Under the pieces are notes generated by a model that searched no databases, was not told the origin of the DNA, and was given only the letters and a program-made list of their open reading frames with translations. Below, in pieces: positions 1 through 12,800 of a stretch of DNA of 64,000 bases. Made by a program: the position numbers and the translations under genes. Each line of letters starts with the position of its first letter. The first letter of the stretch is position 1. This stretch comes from Coriaria nepalensis (taxonomy: Eukaryota; Streptophyta; Magnoliopsida; Cucurbitales; Coriariaceae), in the NCBI GenBank assembly GCA_027186245.1, contig CP114481.1, positions 29,791,501-29,855,500 on the forward strand, read 5' to 3'.

Positions 1-5
1 ACAAA

Positions 6-18
6 CACAAGTTTTGTG
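6..18. other. Second short dyad (CACAA-GTT-TTGTG)
   Basis: Five-base arms CACAA and TTGTG surround a 3-base centre. The dyad is intact in CACAAG-type monomers. It is lost in the TGCAAG type (with TTTTGGG), the TCCAAG type and the CAGAAG type, so it also tracks monomer class. Confidence 0.6.
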
Positions 19-36
19 CATAACTTGCAAACGATC

Positions 37-57
37 AATGCAAGGAAAGTGTGCATT
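37..57. other. Dyad symmetry inside the monomer (6-bp arms)
   Basis: AATGCA (37-42) and TGCATT (52-57) are exact inverted repeats around the 9-base spacer AGGAAAGTG. The dyad recurs in most monomers. It is broken in copies with TGTCCATT in place of TGTGCATT, so it separates two monomer classes. Short dyads are known to be common in centromeric satellites; any binding role here is inference. Confidence 0.7.
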
Positions 58-568
58 CGTTTAACCTTAAAATCATTTCAATGAGTCATTTCCAGTAAAT
101 AACTTATTTCAAAGCAAGTCGAAAGAATTCTATTTTTCCACTACAAATGCAAGTTTTGGGCATAACTTGCAACTGATCAATGCAAGGAAAGTGTGCATTC
201 GTTTAACCTGAAAATCATTTCAATGAGTCATTTCAAGTCAATAACTTATTTCAAAGCAAGTCGAACGAATTCTATTTTTGCACTACAAACACAAGTTTTG
301 TGCATAACTTGCAAATGATCAATGCAAGGAAAGTGTGCATTCGTTTAACCTTAAAATCATTTCAACGAGTCATTTCAAGTCAATAACTTATTTCAAAGCA
401 AGTCGAACGAATTCTATTTTTGCACTAGAAACACAAGTTTTGTGCATAACTTGCAAATGATCAATGCAAGGAAAGTGTGCATTCGTTTAACCTTAAAATC
501 ATTTCAATGAGTCATTTCAAGTCAATAACTTATTTCAAAGCAAGTCGAACGAATTCTATTTTTGCACT

Positions 569-852
569 ACACACCCAAGTTTTGTGCATCACTTGCAAAT
601 GATCAATGCAAGGAAAGTGTGCATTCGTTTAACCTTAAAATCATTTCAATGAGTCATTTCAAGTCAATAACTTATTTCAAAGCAAGTCGAACGAATTCTA
701 TTTTTGCACTACACACCCAAGTTTTGTGCATCACTTGCAAATGATCAATGCAAGGAAAGTGTGCATTCGTTTAACCTTAAAATCATTTCAATGAGTCATT
801 TCAAGTCAATAACTTATTTCAAAGCAAGTCGAACGAATTCAATTTTTGCACT
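569..852 (+). repeat. Adjacent near-identical monomer pair (ACACACCC subtype)
   Basis: The monomers starting at 569 and 711 both open with ACACACCCAAG and carry GCATCAC. They match each other apart from a T/A change after the EcoRI site. This looks like a single-monomer duplication inside the 16-mer. The pair recurs at 2841 and 5113 with the other block A copies. Confidence 0.75.
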
Positions 853-2272
853 ACAAACACAAGTTTTGTGCATCACTTGCAAATGATCAATGCAAGGAAA
901 GTGTGCATTCGTTTAACCTTAAAATCATTCCAATGAGCCATTTCAAGTCAATATCTTATTTCAAAGTAATTCGAACGAGCACTATTTTTGCACTACAAAT
1001 CCAAGGTTTGGGCATAACTTGCAAATGATCAATGCAAGGAAAGTGTGCATTCGTTTAACCTTAAAATCATTTCAATGAGTCATTTCAAGTCAATAACTTA
1101 TTTCAAAGCAAGTCGAACGAATTCTATTTTTGCACTACAAACACAAGTTTTGTGCATAACTTGCAAATGAGCAATGCAAGGAAAGTGTGCATTCATTTAA
1201 CCTTAAAATCATTTCAATGAGTCATTTCCTGTCAGTAACTTATTTCAAAGCAAGTCGAAAGAATTCTATTTTTGCACTACAAATGCAAGTGTTGGGCATA
1301 ACTTGCAACTGATCAATGCAAGGAAAGTGTGCATTCGTTTAACCTTAAAATCATTTCAATGAGTCATTTCAAGTCAATAACTTATTTCAAAGCAAGTCGA
1401 ATGAATTCTATTTTTGCACTACAAACACAAGTTTTGTGCATAACTTGCAAACGATCAATGCAAGGAAAGTGTCCATTCGTTAAACCTTAAAATCATTTCA
1501 ATGAGTCATTTCAAGTTAATAACTTATTTCAAAGCAAGTCGAATGAATTCCATTTTTGCACTACAAACACAAGTTTTGTGCATAACTTGCAAACGATCAA
1601 TGCAAGGAAAGTGTCCATTCGTTTAACCTTAAAATCATTTCAATGAGTCATTTCAAGTCAATAACTTATTTCAAAGCAAGTCGAACGAATTCAATTTTTG
1701 CACTACAAACACAAGTTTTGTGCATAACTTCCAAATGATCATTGCAAGGAAAGTGTGCATTCGTTTAACCTTAAAATCATTTCAACGAGTCATTTCAAGT
1801 CAATAACTTATTTCAAAGCAAGTCGAACGAATTCAATTTTTGCACTACAAACACAAGTTTTGTGCATCACCTGCAAATGATCAATGCAAGGAAAGTGTGC
1901 ATTCGTTTAACCTTAAAATCATTTCAATGAGTCATTTCAAGTCAATAACTTATTTCAAAGCAAGTGGAACGAATTCTATTTCTGCACTACAAACACAAGT
2001 TTTGCGCATAACTTGCAAATGATCAATGCAAGGAAAGTGTGCATTCGTTTAACCTTAAAATCATTTCAATGAGTCATTTCAAGTCAATATCTTATTTCAA
2101 AGCAAGTGGAACGAATTCAATTTTTGCACTACAAACACAAGTTTTGTGCATAACTTACAAATGATCATTGCAAGGAAAGTGTGCATTCTTCTAACCTTAA
2201 AATCAATTCAATGAGTCATTTCAAGTCAATAACTTATTTCAAAGCAAGTCGAATGAATTCTATTTTTGCACT

Positions 2273-4544
2273 ACAAACACAAGTTTTGTGCATAACTTGC
2301 AAACGATCAATGCAAGGAAAGTGTGCATTCGTTTAACCTTAAAATCATTTCAATGAGTCATTTCCAGTAAATAACTTATTTCAAAGCAAGTCGAAAGAAT
2401 TCTATTTTTCCACTACAAATGCAAGTTTTGGGCATAACTTGCAACTGATCAATGCAAGGAAAGTGTGCATTCGTTTAACCTGAAAATCATTTCAATGAGT
2501 CATTTCAAGTCAATAACTTATTTCAAAGCAAGTCGAACGAATTCTATTTTTGCACTACAAACACAAGTTTTGTGCATAACTTGCAAATGATCAATGCAAG
2601 GAAAGTGTGCATTCGTTTAACCTTAAAATCATTTCAACGAGTCATTTCAAGTCAATAACTTATTTCAAAGCAAGTCGAACGAATTCTATTTTTGCACTAG
2701 AAACACAAGTTTTGTGCATAACTTGCAAATGATCAATGCAAGGAAAGTGTGCATTCGTTTAACCTTAAAATCATTTCAATGAGTCATTTCAAGTCAATAA
2801 CTTATTTCAAAGCAAGTCGAACGAATTCTATTTTTGCACTACACACCCAAGTTTTGTGCATCACTTGCAAATGATCAATGCAAGGAAAGTGTGCATTCGT
2901 TTAACCTTAAAATCATTTCAATGAGTCATTTCAAGTCAATAACTTATTTCAAAGCAAGTCGAACGAATTCTATTTTTGCACTACACACCCAAGTTTTGTG
3001 CATCACTTGCAAATGATCAATGCAAGGAAAGTGTGCATTCGTTTAACCTTAAAATCATTTCAATGAGTCATTTCAAGTCAATAACTTATTTCAAAGCAAG
3101 TCGAACGAATTCAATTTTTGCACTACAAACACAAGTTTTGTGCATCACTTGCAAATGATCAATGCAAGGAAAGTGTGCATTCGTTTAACCTTAAAATCAT
3201 TCCAATGAGCCATTTCAAGTCAATATCTTATTTCAAAGTAATTCGAACGAGCACTATTTTTGCACTACAAATCCAAGGTTTGGGCATAACTTGCAAATGA
3301 TCAATGCAAGGAAAGTGTGCATTCGTTTAACCTTAAAATCATTTCAATGAGTCATTTCAAGTCAATAACTTATTTCAAAGCAAGTCGAACGAATTCTATT
3401 TTTGCACTACAAACACAAGTTTTGTGCATAACTTGCAAATGAGCAATGCAAGGAAAGTGTGCATTCATTTAACCTTAAAATCATTTCAATGAGTCATTTC
3501 CTGTCAGTAACTTATTTCAAAGCAAGTCGAAAGAATTCTATTTTTGCACTACAAATGCAAGTGTTGGGCATAACTTGCAACTGATCAATGCAAGGAAAGT
3601 GTGCATTCGTTTAACCTTAAAATCATTTCAATGAGTCATTTCAAGTCAATAACTTATTTCAAAGCAAGTCGAATGAATTCTATTTTTGCACTACAAACAC
3701 AAGTTTTGTGCATAACTTGCAAACGATCAATGCAAGGAAAGTGTCCATTCGTTAAACCTTAAAATCATTTCAATGAGTCATTTCAAGTTAATAACTTATT
3801 TCAAAGCAAGTCGAATGAATTCCATTTTTGCACTACAAACACAAGTTTTGTGCATAACTTGCAAACGATCAATGCAAGGAAAGTGTCCATTCGTTTAACC
3901 TTAAAATCATTTCAATGAGTCATTTCAAGTCAATAACTTATTTCAAAGCAAGTCGAACGAATTCAATTTTTGCACTACAAACACAAGTTTTGTGCATAAC
4001 TTCCAAATGATCATTGCAAGGAAAGTGTGCATTCGTTTAACCTTAAAATCATTTCAACGAGTCATTTCAAGTCAATAACTTATTTCAAAGCAAGTCGAAC
4101 GAATTCAATTTTTGCACTACAAACACAAGTTTTGTGCATCACCTGCAAATGATCAATGCAAGGAAAGTGTGCATTCGTTTAACCTTAAAATCATTTCAAT
4201 GAGTCATTTCAAGTCAATAACTTATTTCAAAGCAAGTGGAACGAATTCTATTTCTGCACTACAAACACAAGTTTTGCGCATAACTTGCAAATGATCAATG
4301 CAAGGAAAGTGTGCATTCGTTTAACCTTAAAATCATTTCAATGAGTCATTTCAAGTCAATATCTTATTTCAAAGCAAGTGGAACGAATTCAATTTTTGCA
4401 CTACAAACACAAGTTTTGTGCATAACTTACAAATGATCATTGCAAGGAAAGTGTGCATTCTTCTAACCTTAAAATCAATTCAATGAGTCATTTCAAGTCA
4501 ATAACTTATTTCAAAGCAAGTCGAATGAATTCTATTTTTGCACT
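2273..4544 (+). repeat. HOR block A, copy 2 (16 monomers, 2272 bp)
   Basis: This copy follows copy 1 directly and matches it at every private variant I compared (for example 2361, 2695, 2841, 2983, 3441, 3497, 3788 and 4456). I found no difference by eye, which means very recent amplification or an assembly duplication. Confidence 0.92.
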
Positions 4545-5345
4545 ACAAACACAAGTTTTGTGCATAACTTGCAAACGATCAATGCAAGGAAAGTGTGCAT
4601 TCGTTTAACCTTAAAATCATTTCAATGAGTCATTTCCAGTAAATAACTTATTTCAAAGCAAGTCGAAAGAATTCTATTTTTCCACTACAAATGCAAGTTT
4701 TGGGCATAACTTGCAACTGATCAATGCAAGGAAAGTGTGCATTCGTTTAACCTGAAAATCATTTCAATGAGTCATTTCAAGTCAATAACTTATTTCAAAG
4801 CAAGTCGAACGAATTCTATTTTTGCACTACAAACACAAGTTTTGTGCATAACTTGCAAATGATCAATGCAAGGAAAGTGTGCATTCGTTTAACCTTAAAA
4901 TCATTTCAACGAGTCATTTCAAGTCAATAACTTATTTCAAAGCAAGTCGAACGAATTCTATTTTTGCACTAGAAACACAAGTTTTGTGCATAACTTGCAA
5001 ATGATCAATGCAAGGAAAGTGTGCATTCGTTTAACCTTAAAATCATTTCAATGAGTCATTTCAAGTCAATAACTTATTTCAAAGCAAGTCGAACGAATTC
5101 TATTTTTGCACTACACACCCAAGTTTTGTGCATCACTTGCAAATGATCAATGCAAGGAAAGTGTGCATTCGTTTAACCTTAAAATCATTTCAATGAGTCA
5201 TTTCAAGTCAATAACTTATTTCAAAGCAAGTCGAACGAATTCTATTTTTGCACTACACACCCAAGTTTTGTGCATCACTTGCAAATGATCAATGCAAGGA
5301 AAGTGTGCATTCGTTTAACCTTAAAATCATTTCAATGAGTCATTT
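4545..5345 (+). repeat. HOR block A, partial copy 3
   Basis: Follows the block A unit for about 800 bp (private markers at 4633, 4679, 4967 and 5113). It then switches at about 5346, where TCATTTGAAG replaces TCATTTCAAG and a different subtype begins with a GAGCACC motif. Confidence 0.9.
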
Positions 5346-8300
5346 GAAGTCAATATCTTATTGCAAAGCAATTCGAACGAGCACCATTTTTGCACTACAA
5401 ACACAAGTTTTGTGCATAACTTGCGAATGATCAATGCAAGGAAAGTGTGCATTCGTTTAACGTTAATATCATTTCAATGAGTCATTTCAAGTCAATAACT
5501 TATTTCAAAGCAAGTCGAACGAATTCTATTTTTGCACTACAAACACAAGTTTTGTGCATAACTTGCAAATGATCAATGCAAGGAAAGTGTGCATTCGTTT
5601 AACCTTAAAATCATTTCAATGAGTCATTTCAAGTCAATAACTTATTTCAAAGCAAGTCGAACGAATTCTACTTTTGCACTACAAACACAAGTTTTGTGCA
5701 TCACTTGCAAATGATCAATGCAAGGAAATTGTGCATTCGTTTAACCTTAAAATCATATCAATGAGTCATTTCAAGTCAATATCTTATTACAAAGTAATTC
5801 GAACGAGCACTATTTTTCCACTACAAATCCAAGGTTTGGGCATAACTTGCAAATGATCAATGCAAGGAAAGTGTGCATTCGTGTAACCTTAAAATCATTT
5901 CAATGAGTCATTTCAAGTCAATAACTTATTTCAAAGCAAGTCGAACGAATTCAATTTTTGCACTACAAACACAAGTTTTGTGCATCACTTGCAAATGATC
6001 AATGCAAGGAAAGTGTGCATTCGTTTAACCTTAAAATCATTCCAATGAGTCATTTCAAGTCAATATCTTATTTCAAAGTAATTCGAACGAGCACTATTTT
6101 TGCACTACAAATCCAAGGTTTGGGCATAACTTGCAAATGATCAATGCAAGGAAAGTGTGCATTCGTTTAACCTTAAAATCATTTCAATGAGTCATTTCAA
6201 GTCAATAACTTATTTCAAAGCAAGTCGAACGAATTCTATTTTTGCACTACAAACACAAGTTTTGTGCATAACTTGCAAATGAGCAATGCAAGGAAAGTGT
6301 GCATTCATTTAACCTTAAAATCATTTCAATGAGTCATTTCCTGTCAGTAACTTATTTCAAAGCAAGTCGAAAGAATTCTATTTTTGCACTACAAATGCAA
6401 GTGTTGGGCATAACTTGCAACTGATCAATGCAAGGAAAGTGTGCATTCGTTTAACCTTAAAATCATTTCAATGAGTCATTTCAAGTCAATAACTTATTTC
6501 AAAGCAAGTCGAATGAATTCTATTTTTGCACTACAAACACAAGTTTTGTGCATAACTTGCAAACGATCAATGCAAGGAAAGTGTCCATTCGTTAAACCTT
6601 AAAATCATTTCAATGAGTCATTTCAAGTCAATAACTTATTTCAAAGCAAGTCGAATGAATTCCATTTTTGCACTACAAACACAAGTTTTGTGCATAACTT
6701 GCAAACGATCAATGCAAGGAAAGTGTCCATTCGTTTAACCTTAAAATCATTTCAATGAGTCATTTCAAGTCAATAACTTATTTCAAAGCAAGTCGAACGA
6801 ATTCAATTTTTGCACTACAAACACAAGTTTTGTGCATCACCTGCAAATGATCAATGCAAGGAAAGTGTGCATTCGTTTAACCATAAAATCATTTCAATGA
6901 GTCATTTCAAGTCAATATCTTATTTCAAAGCAATTCGAACGAATTCAATTTTTGCACTACAAACACAAGTTTTGTGCATAACTTACAAATGATCATTGCA
7001 AGGAAAGTTTGCATTCGTCTAACCTTCAAATCAATTCAATGAGTCATTTCAAGTCAATAACTTATTTCAAAGCAATTCGAATGAATTCTATTTTTGCACT
7101 ACAAACAGAAGTTTTGTGCATAACTTGCAAATGATCAATGCAAGGAAAGTGTGCATTCGTTTAACCTTACAATCATTTCAATGAGTCATTTCAAGTCAAT
7201 AACTTCTTTCAAAGCAAGTCGAACGAATTCAATTTTTGCACTACAAACACAAGTTTTGTGCATCACATGCAAATGATCAATGCAAGGAAAGTGTGCATTC
7301 GTTTAACCTTAAAATCATTTCAATGAGTCATTTCAAGTCAATAACTTATTTCAAAGCAAGTGGAACGAATTCTATTTCTGCACTACAAACACAAGTTTTG
7401 CGCATAACTTGCAAATGATCAATGCAAGGAAAGTGTGCATTCGTTTAACCTTAAAATCATTTCAATGAGTCATTTCAAGTCAATATCTTATTTCAAAGCA
7501 AGTCGAACGAATTCAATTTTTGCACTACAAACACAAGTTTTGTGCATAACTTACAAATGATCATTGCAAGGAAAGTGTGCATTCGTCTAACCTTAAAATC
7601 AATTCAATGAGTCATTTCAAGTCAATAACTTATTTCAAAGCAAGTCGAATGAATTCTATTTTTGCACTACAAACACAAGTTTTGTGCATCACTTGCAAAC
7701 GATCAATGCAAGGAAAGTGTGCATTCGTTTAACCTTAAAATCATTTCAATGAGTCATTTCCAGTCAATAACTTATTTCAAAGCAAGTCGAAAGAATTCTA
7801 TTTTTGCACTACAAATGCAAGTTTTGGGCATAACTTGCAACTGATCAATGCAAGGAAAGTGTGCATTCGTTTAACCTTAAAATCATTTCAATGAGTCATT
7901 TCAAGTCAATAACTTATTTCAAAGCAAGTCGAACGAATTCTATTTTTGCACTACAAACACAAGTTTTGTGCATAACTTGCAAATGATCAATGCAAGGAAA
8001 GTGTGCATTCATTTAACCTGAAAATCATTTCAATGAGTCATTTCCAGTCAGTAACTTATTTCAAAGCAAGTCGAAAGCATTCTATTTTTGCACTACAAAT
8101 GCAAGTGTTGGGCATAACTTGCAACTGATCAATGCAAGGAAAGTGTGCATTCGTTTAACCTTAAAATCATTTCAATGAGTCATTTCAAGTCAATAACTTA
8201 TTTCAAAGCAAGTCGAATGAATTCTATTTTTGCACTACAAACACAAGTTTTGTGCATAACTTGCAAACGATCAATGCAAGGAAAGTGTCCATTCGTTAAA

Positions 8301-9889
8301 CCTTAAAATCATTTCAATGAGTCATTTCAAGTCAATAACTTATTTCAAAGCAAGTCGAATGAATTCCATTTTTGCACTACAAACACAAGTTTTGTGCATA
8401 ACTTGCAAACGATCAATGCAAGGAAAGTGTCCATTCGTTTAACCTTAAAATCATTTCAATGAGTCATTTCAAGTCAATAACTTATTTCAAAGCAAGTCGA
8501 ACGAATTCAATTTTTGCACTACAAACACAAGTTTTGTGCATCACCTGCAAATGATCAATGCAAGGAAAGTGTGCATTCGTTTAACCATAAAATCATTTCA
8601 ATGAGTCATTTCAAGTCAATATCTTATTTCAAAGCAAGTCGAACGAATTCAATTTTTGCACTACAAACACAAGTTTTGTGCATAACTTACAAATGATCAT
8701 TGCAAGGAAAGTTTGCATTCGTCTAACCTTAAAATCAATTCAATGAGTCATTTCAAGTCAATAACTTATTTCAAAGTAAGTCGAATGAATTCTATTTTTG
8801 CACTACAAACAGAAGTTTTGTGCATAACTTGCAAATGATCAATGCAAGGAAAGTGTGCATTCGTTTAACCTTAAAATCATTTCAATGAGTCATTTCAAGT
8901 CAATAACTTATTTCAAAGCAAGTCGAACGAATTCAATTTTTGCACTACAAACACAAGTTTTGTGCATCACCTGCAAATGATCAATGCAAGGAAAGTGTGC
9001 ATTCGTTTAACCTTAAAATCATTTCAATGAGTCATTTCAAGTCAATAACTTATTTCAAAGCAAGTGGAACGAATTCTATTTCTGCACTACAAACACAAGT
9101 TTTGCGCATAACTTGCAAATGATCAATGCAAGGAAAGTGTGCATTCGTTTAACCTTAAAATCATTTCAATGAGTCATTTCAAGTCAATATCCTATTTCAA
9201 AGCAAGTCGAACGAATTCAATTTTTGCACTACAAACACAAGTTTTGTGCATAACTTACAAATGATCATTGCAAGGAAAGTGTGCATTCGTCTAACCTTAA
9301 AATCAATTCAATGAGTCATTTCAAGTCAATAACTTATTTCAAAGCAAGTCGAATGAATTCTATTTTTGCACTACAAACACAAGTTTTGTGCATAACTTGC
9401 AAACGATCAATGCAAGGAAAGTGTGCATTCGTTTAACCTTAAAATCATTTCAATGAGTCATTTCCAGTCAATAACTTATTTCAAAGCAAGTCGAAAGAAT
9501 TCTATTTTTGCACTACAAATGCTAGTTTTGGGCATAACTTGCAACTGATCAATGCAAGGAAAGTGTGCATTCGTTTAACCTGAAAATCATTTCAATGAGT
9601 CATTTCAAGTCAATAACTTATTTCAAAGCAAGTCGAACGAATTCTATTTTTGCACTACAAACACAAGTTTTGTGCATAACTTGCAAATGATCAATGCAAG
9701 GAAAGTGTGCATTCGTTTAACCTTAAAATCATTTCAACGAGTCATTTCAAGTCAATAACTTATCTCAAAGCAAGTCGAACGAATTCTATTTTTGCACTAC
9801 AAACACCAGTTTTGTGCATAACTTGCAAATGATCAATGCAAGGAAAGTGTGCATTCGTTTAACCTTAAAATCATTTCAATGAGTCATTT
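5346..9889 (+). repeat. HOR block B, copy 1 (32 monomers, 4544 bp)
   Basis: The segment opens with TTTGAAGTCAATATC and TTATTGCAAAGC. Both recur 4544 bp later, at about 9890. Other matches at +4544 include the GTGTAACC variant near 5881 and 10425, TTTCCTGTCAG near 6338 and 10882, the CAGAAG monomer near 7105 and 11649, and CTTCTTTC near 7203 and 11747. The length equals two 2272-bp units. Part of the inner sequence (around 5958-6740) resembles block A from about 846 on, so B seems to reuse A modules. Confidence 0.85.
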
Positions 9890-12800
9890 GAAGTCAATAT
9901 CTTATTGCAAAGCAATTCGAACGAGCACCATTTTTGCACTACAAACACAAGTTTTGTGCATAACTTGCGAATGATCAATGCAAGGAAAGTGTGCATTCGT
10001 TTAACGTTAATATCATTTCAATGAGTCATTTCAAGTCAATAACTTATTTCAAAGCAAGTCGAACGAATTCTATTTTTGCACTACAAACACAAGTTTTGTG
10101 CATAACTTGCAAATGATCAATGCAAGGAAAGTGTGCATTCGTTTAACCTTAAAATCATTTCAATGAGTCATTTCAAGTCAATAACTTATTTCAAAGCAAG
10201 TCGAACGAATTCTAATTTTGCACTACAAACACAAGTTTTGTGCATCACTTGCAAATGATCAATGCAAGGAAATTGTGCATTCGTTTAACCTTAAAATCAT
10301 ATCAATGAGTCATTTCAAGTCAATATCTTATTACAAAGTAATTCGAACGAGCACTATTTTTCCACTACAAATCCAAGGTTTGGGCATAACTTGCAAATGA
10401 TCAATGCAAGGAAAGTGTGCATTCGTGTAACCTTAAAATCATTTCAATGAGTCATTTCAAGTCAATAACTTATTTCAAAGCAAGTCGAACGAATTCAATT
10501 TTTGCACTACAAACACAAGTTTTGTGCATCACTTGCAAATGATTAATGCAAGGAAAGTGTGCATTCGTTTAACCTTAAAATCATTCCAATGAGCCATTTC
10601 AAGTCAATATCTTATTTCAAAGTAATTCGAACGAGCACTATTTTTGCACTACAAATCCAAGGTTTGGGCATAACTTGCAAATGATCAATGCAAGGAAAGT
10701 GTGCATTCGTTTAACCTTAAAATCATTTCAATGAGTCATTTCAAGTCAATAACTTATTTCAAAGCAAGTCGAACGAATTCTATTTTTGCACTACAAACAC
10801 AAGTTTTGTGCATAACTTGCAAATGAGCAATGCAAGGAAAGTGTGCATTCATTTAACCTTAAAATCATTTCAATGAGTCATTTCCTGTCAGTAACTTATT
10901 TCAAAGCAAGTCGAAAGAATTCTATTTTTGCACTACAAATGCAAGTGTTGGGCATAACTTGCAACTGATCAATGCAAGGAAAGTGTGCATTCGTTTAACC
11001 TTAAAATCATTTCAATGAGTCATTTCAAGTCAATAACTTATTTCAAAGCAAGTCGAATGAATTCTATTTTTGCACTACAAACACAAGTTTTGTGCATAAC
11101 TTGCAAACGATCAATGCAAGGAAAGTGTCCATTCGTTAAACCTTAAAATCATTTCAATGAGTCATTTCAAGTCAATAACTTATTTCAAAGCAAGTCGAAT
11201 GAATTCCATTTTTGCACTACAAACACAAGTTTTGTGCATAACTTGCAAACGATCAATGCAAGGAAAGTGTCCATTCGTTTAACCTTAAAATCATTTCAAT
11301 GAGTCATTTCAAGTCAATAACTTATTTCAAAGCAAGTCGAACGAATTCAATTTTTGCACTACAAACACAAGTTTTGTGCATCACCTGCAAATGATCAATG
11401 CAAGGAAAGTGTGCATTCGTTTAACCATAAAATCATTTCAATGAGTCATTTCAAGTCAATATCTTATTTCAAAGCAATTCGAACGAATTCAATTTTTGCA
11501 CTACAAACACAAGTTTTGTGCATAACTTACAAATGATCATTGCAAGGAAAGTTTGCATTCGTCTAACCTTCAAATCAATTCAATGAGTCATTTCAAGTCA
11601 ATAACTTATTTCAAAGCAATTCGAATGAATTCTATTTTTGCACTACAAACAGAAGTTTTGTGCATAACTTGCAAATGATCAATGCAAGGAAAGTGTGCAT
11701 TCGTTTAACCTTACAATCATTTCAATGAGTCATTTCAAGTCAATAACTTCTTTCAAAGCAAGTCGAACGAATTCAATTTTTGCACTACAAACACAAGTTT
11801 TGTGCATCACATGCAAATGATCAATGCAAGGAAAGTGTGCATTCGTTTAACCTTAAAATCATTTCAATGAGTCATTTCAAGTCAATAACTTATTTCAAAG
11901 CAAGTGGAACGAATTCTATTTTTGCACTACAAACACAAGTTTTGCGCATAACTTGCAAATGATCAATGCAAGGAAAGTGTGCATTCGTTTAACCTTAAAA
12001 TCATTTCAATGAGTCATTTCAAGTCAATATCTTATTTCAAAGCAAGTCGAACGAATTCAATTTTTGCACTACAAACACAAGTTTTGTGCATAACTTACAA
12101 ATGATCATTGCAAGGAAAGTGTGCATTCGTCTAACCTTAAAATCAATTCAATGAGTCATTTCAAGTCAATAACTTATTTCAAAGCAAGTCGAATGAATTC
12201 TATTTTTGCACTACAAACACAAGTTTTGTGCATAACTTGCAAACGATCAATGCAAGGAAAGTGTGCATTCGTTTAACCTTAAAATCATTTCAATGAGTCA
12301 TTTCCAGTCAATAACTTATTTCAAAGCAAGTCGAAAGAATTCTATTTTTGCACTACAAATGCAAGTTTTGGGCATAACTTGCAACTGATCAATGCAAGGA
12401 AAGTGTGCATTCGTTTAACCTTAAAATCATTTCAATGAGTCATTTCAAGTCAATAACTTATTTCAAAGCAAGTCGAACGAATTCTATTTTTGCACTACAA
12501 ACACAAGTTTTGTGCATAACTTGCAAATGATCAATGCAAGGAAAGTGTGCATTCATTTAACCTGAAAATCATTTCAATGAGTCATTTCCAGTCAGTAACT
12601 TATTTCAAAGCAAGTCGAAAGCATTCTATTTTTGCACTACAAATGCAAGTGTTGGGCATAACTTGCAACTGATCAATGCAAGGAAAGTGTGCATTCGTTT
12701 AACCTTAAAATCATTTCAATGAGTCATTTCAAGTCAATAACTTATTTCAAAGCAAGTCGAATGATTTCTATTTTTGCACTACAAACACAAGTTTTGTGCA

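Larger units (their letters stand above)
1..142 (+). repeat. Reference monomer for the phase used here
   Basis: The unit is taken to start at ACAAACACAAG and end at the CACT before the next ACAAA (this first copy has CCACT). The order is: hairpin-like CACAAGTTTTGTG at 6-18; GCATAACTTGC at about 19-29; GATCAATGC at 33-41; GGAAAGTGTGCATTCG at 44-59; TTTAACCTTAAAATC at 60-74; ATTTCAATGAGTCATTTC at 75-92; AACTTATTTCAAAGCAAG at 101-118; EcoRI GAATTC at 125-130; a T-rich tract at 131-137. A consensus-like monomer has 45 G or C of 142. The start phase is arbitrary because the array is continuous. Confidence 0.9.
1..2272 (+). repeat. HOR block A, copy 1 (16 monomers, 2272 bp)
   Basis: Sixteen monomers form one unit that repeats at exactly +2272. 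Private markers include TTTCCAGTAAAT near 90, TTTTTCCACT near 133, CACTAGAAACAC near 423, ACACACCCAAG at 569 and 711, GAGCAATGC near 1169, TTTCCTGTCAG near 1225 and ATTCTTCTAACC near 2186. All markers checked recur at +2272. Confidence 0.92.

Noticed and set aside
1..142. CENP-B box in ATTCGTTTAACCTTAAA
   Set aside because: It keeps TTCG and the A five bases on, but lacks the CGGG part of the known core motif (TTCG, then A, then CGGG).
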